A stretch of 6,762 nucleotides of DNA from CAZUZD01 sp964624465 (GTDB lineage Bacteria > Planctomycetota > Planctomycetia > Isosphaerales > Isosphaeraceae), in NCBI GenBank assembly GCA_964624465.1, contig CAZUZD010000322.1, forward strand, positions 1 to 6,762. Reading direction: 5' to 3'. The notes under the pieces are model-generated. The model worked only from the letters and a program-made list of their open reading frames with translations, had not been told where the DNA came from and made no database searches. Position numbers and translations under genes: made by a program. Positions 1 through 5,387 of the stretch are shown here, piece after piece. Positions within the stretch are counted from its first letter, which is position 1. Every line of letters starts with the position of its first letter.

Positions 1-1640
1 GGGGCCGGGGCCGGAGCCGGGGTCGGGGTGGGCGGGCTGGCCGGCAGTAGCAGCGGCAGGCGCACGGTGAACCGGCTGCCGGTCCCCAGGGCGGTGACGA
101 CCTGGATCGTGCCCTGCATGCCCTCGACCAGCCGCCGGGTGATGCTCAGGCCCAGGCCCGTGCCCCCGAAGCGGCGCGAGTGGCCGGCCTCGGCCTGGTG
201 GAACGGCCGGAAGATCAGCTCGACCTGCTCGGGGCTCATCCCGAGGCCCTCGTCGTCGACCTCCAGGACCAGCGACCCGACGCTGGCGCGGACCGCGGGG
301 TCGGCGGCGGCGGGGGCCTCCAGGCGCGGAACCGGATCGGGGGTGACCCCGACGAGCACCCGCACCCGGTCGCCGGGGTCGGAGAATTTGACGGCGTTGC
401 CGACCAGGTTGATCAGGATCTGGCGGACCCGGATCGGGTCCAGGAGCGCGGACTCCGGCATGCGCCCCGACGCCTGGCATTCGAGCTGGATCTGTCGCTC
501 CCGGGCGCGGACGTCCAGCGCGGCGACCGTCTCGCGGACGAGGTCCCAGGGGGAACAGGGCACCCGCTCGAACTGGAGCCGGCCGGCCTCGACCTGGGAG
601 AGGTCGAGGATGTCGTCGACGATCCGCAGCAGGTGCTCGCCGTTGGTCTCCAGGGCCTCGAGCGCCTGGCGGGTGTCGGCGGGGTTCAGCGCCCCATCGC
701 GGAGCATCCGGGCGTAGCCGAGCACGGCGCCGATCGGGGTGCGGACCTCGTGGCTCATGTTGGCCAGGAACTCGCTCTTGGCCCGGCTGGCCGCCTCGGC
801 CGCCTCCTTGGCCGCCTGGAGGTCGGCCTCGAAGCGCTTCTGCGCCGTGACGTCCTGGACCAGGCCCACCAGGACGGGCCCCTTCGCGCTCTGCCACCGC
901 TCGCCGAGGGCCAGGACCCAGGCCCCGGTGTCGCGGCGGCGGTACTCGAACCGGAACGGCTCCCCGGTCCGGATCGAATGCTCCAGGATGGCCTCGGTCG
1001 GGGCGCGGTCCTCGGGGTGGATCCGATCCAGGGCCGCCTCGAAGACGGGGGGCGTCATGGGGTCCAGACCGATCAGAACTCGCGCGCGGGCGCTGACGCG
1101 GAACTCCCGGGTCGTCAGGTCCAGGGCGCAGGTGCCGGCGCCGGCGGCCTGGAGCGCATGATCGAGCCACTGCTCGCTTTCGCGGAGCGCCTGCTCGCGC
1201 TCGCGGAGCTTCCGGGTCAGCGCGTGGCGCTCGGCGGCGTTCTCGACGGCGCGGCGCAGCGCCTGCGCCGTGAGCGCGCTCTTGCCGAGGTAGTCCTGGG
1301 CCCCGGCGCGGAGCACGGCGGGGCCGAACTCCGGGCCGTCGTAGCCGGTCAGCACCAGGACCGGGCAGATCGTCAGGCCATCGGGGCCGAGCAGGTCGGC
1401 GAGCACGTCGATGGCCGCCATGTCGGGCAGGAAGTGGTCCAGGATCACGCAGTCGGGGGGAGCGGCCGACTCGCGCACCGCCCGCACGCCACCGGCGCCC
1501 GACTCGCTCTCCCGGATCAGGTAGCGGCGGTCCGCCGCCCCCATCAGGAGCCGGCGGACCTCGGCACGGTCCTCGGGGCTGTCGTCGATGATGACCACCC
1601 GCCAGGGCGGCGGCGCAATCCCGGTGCTGGCGACCGTCAT
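1..1640 (-). CDS. REC-PAS-HisKA-HATPase hybrid sensor histidine kinase (C-terminus beyond window)
   Basis: The frame opens with ATG at 1640 and stays open to base 1 without a stop, giving 546 visible residues; the C-terminus is missing. Domains in order: receiver about 13-130 with acidic pair D19/D20, phospho-acceptor D68 (VILDHFLPD), T98 and K120; a short charged helical linker about 130-150 (RKLREREQALRESEQWL); a PAS fold about 150-265 ending in DVTAQKR; a HisKA dimerisation domain with H297 in NMSHEVRTP; and a HATPase with N-box N415 (INLVGNAVKFS), D463-G465-G467 and G2 box GGTGLGL 492-498. No membrane segment is visible, so it is probably cytosolic. The start overlaps the preceding regulator stop as ATGA, and a G-rich Shine-Dalgarno-like AGGGGGGA (1656-1649) lies 8 nt upstream. 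By family knowledge it autophosphorylates on H297; an N-terminal receiver feeding a kinase suggests it is controlled by an upstream kinase, plausibly the phytochrome two genes earlier (inference). The visible end is a Pro/Thr-rich tail, probably a linker to another domain. Confidence 0.93.
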   Translation of the reverse strand, partial: MTVASTGIAPPPWRVVIIDDSPEDRAEVRRLLMGAADRRYLIRESESGAGGVRAVRESAAPPDCVILDHFLPDMAAIDVLADLLGPDGLTICPVLVLTGYDGPEFGPAVLRAGAQDYLGKSALTAQALRRAVENAAERHALTRKLREREQALRESEQWLDHALQAAGAGTCALDLTTREFRVSARARVLIGLDPMTPPVFEAALDRIHPEDRAPTEAILEHSIRTGEPFRFEYRRRDTGAWVLALGERWQSAKGPVLVGLVQDVTAQKRFEADLQAAKEAAEAASRAKSEFLANMSHEVRTPIGAVLGYARMLRDGALNPADTRQALEALETNGEHLLRIVDDILDLSQVEAGRLQFERVPCSPWDLVRETVAALDVRARERQIQLECQASGRMPESALLDPIRVRQILINLVGNAVKFSDPGDRVRVLVGVTPDPVPRLEAPAAADPAVRASVGSLVLEVDDEGLGMSPEQVELIFRPFHQAEAGHSRRFGGTGLGLSITRRLVEGMQGTIQVVTALGTGSRFTVRLPLLLPASPPTPTPAPAPA

Positions 1641-2095
1641 GACCCTGGTCCCCCCTCGCCCGGCAGGACCACATCGTTCAGCCAGTAGCCGAAGACGGCG
1701 TCGAGCACGCGGAGGTGCTCCGTGTGCCGCACCGGCTTGACGTGGTAGGCGTTGGCGCCGGCCCGGTAGCAGAACCCGGCGTCCCGCGGGTTGTTCGAGG
1801 TCGTCAGCACCACGACCGGGATCGTCCTCAGCACGGGGTCCCCCTTGAGGGTCGCCAGCGTCTCGCGGCCGTCGATGCCCGGCGTGTTCAGGTCCAGCAG
1901 GATCAGCACCGGCCGCGCCGCGCCCGTGCGGACCCCGCCCAGGTACTCCAGGCACTCGTCGCCGCTGCCGACGCGGTGGATCAGGTGCGGCAGGTTCGCC
2001 CGGCGCGCGGCGTCGCGGCAGGTGTCGAAGTCCTCGTCCGAGTCCTCCACGACCAGCACCATTGGTGGCGAGGGGGGCCCCGAGAGTGGGCTCAT
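1637..2095 (-). CDS. Phytochrome-associated single-domain response regulator (Rcp1-like)
   Basis: This 152-residue protein is a stand-alone receiver with no output domain. The acidic triad is E17/D18 (VVEDSDED) and phospho-acceptor D68 in LLDLNTPGIDG; T98 (VVVLTTSNNP) and K120 in YHVKPV complete the active site. The C-terminal helix ending FGYWLNDVVLP resembles the tail of cyanobacterial Rcp1 and other regulators encoded beside phytochromes, where it supports dimerisation (family knowledge). It sits directly after the phytochrome gene with an ATGA overlap (2095-2092) and before the hybrid kinase with another (1640-1637). The start at 2095 is preferred because of that overlap and a GAGGA sequence 9 nt upstream (2109-2105); Met12 is a less likely alternative. 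The likely role is to accept phosphate from the phytochrome kinase and pass it on, or to act by protein-protein contact. A Rcp1-type partner is a strong inference from motif and position, not proven. Confidence 0.95.
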   Translation of the reverse strand: MSPLSGPPSPPMVLVVEDSDEDFDTCRDAARRANLPHLIHRVGSGDECLEYLGGVRTGAARPVLILLDLNTPGIDGRETLATLKGDPVLRTIPVVVLTTSNNPRDAGFCYRAGANAYHVKPVRHTEHLRVLDAVFGYWLNDVVLPGEGGPGS

Positions 2096-4449
2096 GCGCG
2101 CCCGTCCTCGCCCGGGAGCGTGAAGGCGACCACGGTCCCCTGGCCGTCCGGCGCGGCGGCGATCCAGACGCGGCCGTGGTGTCGCTCGACCAGCTTGCGC
2201 ACGATCGTCAGCCCCGCGCCGGTGCCGCCGCCGTACTGGTCCCGGGCGTGCAGCCGCTTGAACATCTTGAAGACCTGGTCGCGGTGCCTGGGCTGGATGC
2301 CAATGCCGTTGTCGCGGACATAGAAGATCGTGTGCCGCGCCACGCCATCCGGGCCGCCGATCCCGTCGTGCGGCTCGTCGGGACTGATGTAGCCGATCTC
2401 GACCCGACGCCGGGGCTGGTCGTTGTACTTCAGGGCGTTGGACAGCAGATTCACATAGATCTCGCGCACCCGGACCCAGTCGCAGCGGATCGTCGGCAGC
2501 GGCCGGGGGACGGCGAACTCGATCGCCTCGGGGGCGTCGCCGGCGCGGTGGTTGACCATCTCGATCGCCTCGGCGAGCACCTCGTTGAGGTCGGCGCCGC
2601 CGATGGCCAGGGTCACGCGGCCGACCCGCGAGAAGTGTAGCAGCGAGTCGAGCAGGCCGTCCATCCGCACCGTCAGCCGCATCAGGGTCTCGATCCGGCG
2701 CCGCCGCTCCTCGTCGAGCGCGGCCTCCTCCTCGTAGAGCTGGTGCGCGTACTTGTGGATTCCCCGCAGCGGCTCCTTCAGGTCGTGGCTGGCGACGTAG
2801 GCGAACGCGTCCAGCTCCTCGTTGCTCCGCGACAGGTCGGCGTTCAGGTCGGCCAGCCGCTCGGAGCGGCTCACGACGATCTCCATCAGGAGCAGCCGCA
2901 GCCGCAAGGCCGCGTCGAGCTCGAAGGCCTGCCAGGGCCGCGACCGGCCGCGGACCGACTCGCGGAACAGCTCGAAGCTCCGCCGGGGCGTGAGCCGGGG
3001 GCCGTTCGGGCCGGTGATCATCGGCTTGTCGTGCGGGTTGCCACCCCAGTCCACCGTTCGGATCGTCTCGGGGCGGAACCAGAGCAGCAGGGTCCGCCGC
3101 CCGCGCGACAGGGGCACCGCCAGCAGGCCACTGGCCACGTCGGCAAACGCGGCCGCCGGGGGGTAGTCGCGGCCCAGCATGTCGGTGGCGTAGACCGGTC
3201 GGGTCGCCGATTCGAACTCGGGGCGCGCGATGAGCCATTCAGCCAGCGCGTCCAGCTCGGCCTCGGTCGGCGTGGCGCCCATCCGCCACCACCGGTCGTG
3301 CTGGTAGAGTGCGGCGCCGCTGGCGTCCATGCCGTCGAGGAGTGACGGCGTGCCGTCGATGAGCGCCGACAGGCCGGATTCCTGGGCGGCGGCGGCCACC
3401 AGCCGCTGGTGCACCTCTTCGAAGTGCAGCCGGCCGGTCAGGCTCTCGCGTTCCTCGGCGGCGCGGTGCTGGAGCGAGACGACCTGGGCCAGGAACTCGC
3501 AGGCGGCCCGCACCTGGAAGGCGATGTGCTTGGGACCCGCGTAGTGATGCCCCGCGATCAGGCCCCAGAGGCTGTCGCCGCGGCGGATCGCCAGCGTCAG
3601 GCTGGCCCGCACCCCCATGTTTGCCAGGTACTCGGTGTACATCACCGAGGCGCCGCGCAGGGAACAGTAGGTCAGGTCCAGCGGCCGGCCCGTCTCGGGG
3701 TTCCGCAGCGGCACGAGCTCGGCCAGGCCACCAGTGGCGTCGGGCAGCGGCCGGATCCAGACCTTGCGGTAGATCTCGCGCGCCGGCCGGGGGATGTCGT
3801 CGGCCGGATAGTGCATCCCGAGCCACGACGGCAGGTCCTCCCGCCGGCTCTCGGCGAAGACCTCGCCGTGGTCGTCCTCGTGGAACTTGTAGACCATCAC
3901 GCGGTCGAGGCCGGTGAGGCTGCGGAACTCGTCGGCCACGATGGTGCAGAAGTCGCGGAGCGTGACGGCCGTCTGGAGCCGGGCGACCGTCTTCTTGACC
4001 AGGGCGTAGTAGTCGGGCTCGGCCGGGTCGGTGCGGCCGGTGGCCTCGAACTCGATCAGGGCCAGGCCGTCGAGCGTGTGCACCGTCACGTCCAGCGGGG
4101 GCGCGGCGCCGCGGGCGGGCATCGTGAAGACGTAGAGCGGGTTCCGGTCGGTCGGCTCGTGCGCCAGGCAGGCGCGGATCCGCTCGGCCCCGTCGGCCCC
4201 GATCACGGCCGCCACCCCCTGCCCCAGCAGCGCCTCGGCGTCGTGGCCGAGGAGCACGCTGGTGTTCTCGGTCGCCTGCACGACCACCAGGTCCGCGGCC
4301 CGGGCCACCACCAGCGCCCCGTGGTCCTGGACGCAGCCCGGCGTCTGCACCGGCTCGCTGTCGCAGCTGGTGAGCGTGACGCCGTGGCGCTTCGTGCTGT
4401 ACGGCTGGCCCGACCAGGCCGGCTCGACCGGAGGATGGTCCTCGCTCAT
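2092..4449 (-). CDS. bphP: Bacteriophytochrome sensor histidine kinase
   Basis: This 785-residue protein is a complete biliverdin-type phytochrome kinase. Order: N-terminal PAS about 20-130 with the candidate bilin-binding C29 (TLTSCDSEPVQTPG) and QDHGAL; GAF about 150-335 with PADDIP (D218 matches DrBphP D207), Y187, Y227, R233, R265, Y274, S283, T285 and HH 301-302; PHY about 340-520 with tongue motifs WGG 468-470 and PRRSF 488-492; HisKA with H555 in ASHDLKEP; HATPase with N671 (NLLSNALKY), DNGIGI from D713, and GGGTGAGL 740-747. M270 occupies the Cys position of plant and Cph1 phytochromes, so attachment should be through C29 as in bacteriophytochromes. The pocket position of DrBphP His260 is Tyr271, which is unusual. 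No membrane segments are seen; it is expected to be a cytosolic red/far-red sensor. The ATG at 4449 overlaps the bphO stop (ATGA) and follows GGGGAG by 4 nt; an open frame continues upstream to 4743 but lies inside bphO. Confidence 0.98.
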   Translation of the reverse strand: MSEDHPPVEPAWSGQPYSTKRHGVTLTSCDSEPVQTPGCVQDHGALVVARAADLVVVQATENTSVLLGHDAEALLGQGVAAVIGADGAERIRACLAHEPTDRNPLYVFTMPARGAAPPLDVTVHTLDGLALIEFEATGRTDPAEPDYYALVKKTVARLQTAVTLRDFCTIVADEFRSLTGLDRVMVYKFHEDDHGEVFAESRREDLPSWLGMHYPADDIPRPAREIYRKVWIRPLPDATGGLAELVPLRNPETGRPLDLTYCSLRGASVMYTEYLANMGVRASLTLAIRRGDSLWGLIAGHHYAGPKHIAFQVRAACEFLAQVVSLQHRAAEERESLTGRLHFEEVHQRLVAAAAQESGLSALIDGTPSLLDGMDASGAALYQHDRWWRMGATPTEAELDALAEWLIARPEFESATRPVYATDMLGRDYPPAAAFADVASGLLAVPLSRGRRTLLLWFRPETIRTVDWGGNPHDKPMITGPNGPRLTPRRSFELFRESVRGRSRPWQAFELDAALRLRLLLMEIVVSRSERLADLNADLSRSNEELDAFAYVASHDLKEPLRGIHKYAHQLYEEEAALDEERRRRIETLMRLTVRMDGLLDSLLHFSRVGRVTLAIGGADLNEVLAEAIEMVNHRAGDAPEAIEFAVPRPLPTIRCDWVRVREIYVNLLSNALKYNDQPRRRVEIGYISPDEPHDGIGGPDGVARHTIFYVRDNGIGIQPRHRDQVFKMFKRLHARDQYGGGTGAGLTIVRKLVERHHGRVWIAAAPDGQGTVVAFTLPGEDGRA

Positions 4450-5039
4450 GCCACTCCCCACCAGCGTCTCAGCGCCTGAAAGGTCGCCAGGGCGGCGGCG
4501 ATGACCTCCTCCTGATCGTCGGGCGCGACCGCGAACGCGGTCAGCGCCGCGCGGAACTCCTGCCACAACGGGCCGGTCCGGGGGCCGTAGCCGTCGAAGA
4601 ACCGGGCTCCCGAGTCGGGCGTCAGGCCGAGCTGCTGCTGGAGCCGGGGGCCGAGGATCTGACCGCCCAGGGTCGCTCCCTCGAGGACGTAGAGGCAGCC
4701 GAACCGCGCCGCGGCGGTCGCCAGCGGCGGCAGGTCGCGGCACACGGGCAGGCCGGCCGTGTCGCCCGCCCCCAGCGCCGCCAGATCGGCCCGCAAGTGC
4801 GGCAGCTTCTGCCGCTCCGACGGCTCGATGCCCCGATCCCGCCAGCCGTCGTCGGCCCAGAGGACCGCCTCGACCGGGCGGTAGAAGCCGTGGAACTTGA
4901 CCAGCGCGGCGCGGTAGTCAGACCGCGTCAGCGTGGGTCGCAGCAGGTCCAGCGCGGCCTCGGCCGCGTCATGCTCGGCGCGGGTCTCGGCGCGGAGCCT
5001 GGCCAGCAGCTGGCCATTCGCAGCGCCCAGGGTACTCAT
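4446..5039 (-). CDS. bphO: Biliverdin-producing heme oxygenase
   Basis: This 197-residue protein belongs to the heme oxygenase family, which opens heme with O2 and reductant to biliverdin, CO and iron. The proximal heme ligand is H23 in LRAETRAEHDAAE, and the distal helix carries the flexible glycines in YVLEGATLGGQ (G121, G125, G126). The length fits bacterial BphO/HmuO-type enzymes. It is the first gene of the cluster and its TGA overlaps the phytochrome ATG (4449-4446), so chromophore and apoprotein are probably made together. I chose ATG 5039 because it has a GGAG Shine-Dalgarno sequence 8 nt upstream (5051-5048) and because homologous enzymes begin shortly before the proximal-His helix. 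The frame is open to an ATG at 5210; that 57-residue Arg/Val/Pro-rich extension has no obvious Shine-Dalgarno sequence and is not expected in a cytosolic enzyme. A heme iron-acquisition role is possible for the family, but the neighbour argues for bilin synthesis. Confidence 0.97.
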   Translation of the reverse strand: MSTLGAANGQLLARLRAETRAEHDAAEAALDLLRPTLTRSDYRAALVKFHGFYRPVEAVLWADDGWRDRGIEPSERQKLPHLRADLAALGAGDTAGLPVCRDLPPLATAAARFGCLYVLEGATLGGQILGPRLQQQLGLTPDSGARFFDGYGPRTGPLWQEFRAALTAFAVAPDDQEEVIAAALATFQALRRWWGVA

Positions 5040-5047
5040 CCGACGCA

Positions 5048-5051
5048 CTCC
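5048..5051 (-). promoter_or_regulatory. Shine-Dalgarno site that fixes the bphO start
   Basis: The minus strand reads GGAG, 8 nt before ATG 5039. It supports this start over the upstream in-frame ATG at 5210, which has no comparable sequence in front of it. Confidence 0.6.
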
Positions 5052-5106
5052 GCCAGGGCCTGGGTCCACATCGACCTGAACGGACGAATTCTGCACCACG
5101 ACCGCC

Positions 5107-5155
5107 GGGGCCGAGGCCGGTACGGCCCCCGCGAGCGTGAGGACGGCCGTCACGC
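5107..5155 (-). repeat. Two adjacent inverted repeats in presumed bphO leader
   Basis: GGGGCC at 5107-5112 pairs with GGCCCC at 5124-5129 around an 11-base loop, and GCGTGA at 5135-5140 pairs with TCACGC at 5150-5155 around a 9-base loop. They would form two neighbouring hairpins in a transcript starting near 5231. They could affect leader folding, but 6-bp stems are common in DNA this GC-rich and no known riboswitch pattern is recognised. Confidence 0.25.
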
Positions 5156-5237
5156 GAGCCCCCGACACCCTCCGGACGCCGCGCCGGGCTGGCCCCGAGC
5201 CGCAACGCATCGAAGGTCACGACGTCGAGCAGATCGC

Positions 5238-5243
5238 ATTGTA
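5238..5243 (-). promoter_or_regulatory. Candidate -10 box for the bphO-bphP operon
   Basis: The minus strand reads TACAAT here, five of six matches to the sigma-70 consensus TATAAT, in the AT-richest part of the gap and upstream of the first gene of the operon. The best -35 candidate at 18-bp spacing is TTCCTA, only three of six matches to TTGACA. Initiation would fall near 5231 and leave a leader of roughly 190 nt before the bphO start. The element is weak and unconfirmed. Confidence 0.3.
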
Positions 5244-5280
5244 CTCGACGGGATCTGAGTTTAGGAACGGCCTACGATCC

Positions 5281-5319
5281 CGAGCCGTGCGATCCGGGCG
5301 AATCGCCCCCGCAGGCTCG
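5281..5319 (-). terminator. Candidate hairpin terminator or boundary structure
   Basis: An extended imperfect hairpin can be drawn. The outer stem pairs 5281-5286 with 5314-5319, then after a one-base bulge 5288-5290 with 5311-5313. The inner stem pairs 5296-5300 with 5304-5308 around a 3-base loop, after a small internal loop. It lies about 70 bases past the sensor-kinase stop. There is no T-run after it on the minus strand, so it is not a textbook intrinsic terminator; it may slow polymerase or protect the 3' end. Calling it a terminator is inference from position and pairing. Confidence 0.35.
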
Positions 5320-5370
5320 CGGCCCGGGGAGGGTCGGAGTGCCGGCCGCACCGGGCGGGCGGACGGGTCA

Positions 5371-5382
5371 CGACCGCGGTCG
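5371..5382. repeat. 12-bp perfect palindrome after kinase stop
   Basis: The sequence CGACCGCGGTCG is its own reverse complement and begins 5 bases past the sensor-kinase stop codon. With no loop it is a poor hairpin; it could be a binding site for a dimeric regulator or chance in GC-rich DNA. Confidence 0.4.
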
Positions 5383-5387
5383 GAGTC

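Larger units (their letters stand above)
5040..5387. other. 348-bp intergenic region between sensor kinase and bph operon
   Basis: I see no convincing gene on either strand; open frames crossing it are extensions or antisense shadows of neighbours. Reading the minus strand it holds, in order, a 12-bp palindrome just after the kinase stop, a long imperfect hairpin, a TACAAT -10-like box, two inverted repeats in the presumed leader, and the GGAG that serves bphO. This layout fits the end of one transcription unit and the start of another, although read-through is not excluded. The stretch around 5231-5275 is locally AT-richer than its surroundings, which is consistent with a promoter. Confidence 0.7.

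Noticed and set aside
180..1688. 502-codon open frame on the plus strand
   Set aside because: It is antisense to the hybrid kinase, whose minus-strand translation has clear receiver, PAS, HisKA and HATPase motifs. The plus product is low-complexity Gly/Ala/Arg-rich with no recognisable domain, as expected of a shadow in GC-rich DNA.
2096..3238. Long upstream extension of the response-regulator frame inside bphP
   Set aside because: The frame happens to be open, but the translated part is Arg/Pro/Ala-rich with no domain and overlaps the kinase region of bphP. The ATG at 2095 has an ATGA overlap and a Shine-Dalgarno-like sequence.
3239..3826. 195-codon open frame on the minus strand within bphP
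   Set aside because: It is a second reading frame of the same strand over the GAF/PHY region; bphP is certain from its motifs.
3409..4479. 356-codon open frame on the plus strand
   Set aside because: Antisense to bphP; no domain or motif is seen, and the opposite strand encodes conserved GAF and PAS residues.
5040..5210. N-terminal extension of heme oxygenase from ATG 5210, resembling a signal peptide
   Set aside because: There is no Shine-Dalgarno sequence, BphO enzymes are cytosolic, the family length fits the 5039 start, and GGAG stands 8 nt before that start.
4969..5220. 83-codon open frame on the minus strand in the bphO leader
   Set aside because: It overlaps the bphO start in another frame, has no Shine-Dalgarno sequence, and the product is Arg/Gly-rich with no pattern.
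5264..5268. GGAAC on the plus strand as an ECF-sigma -35 motif
   Set aside because: No matching -10 and no plus-strand gene follows it.
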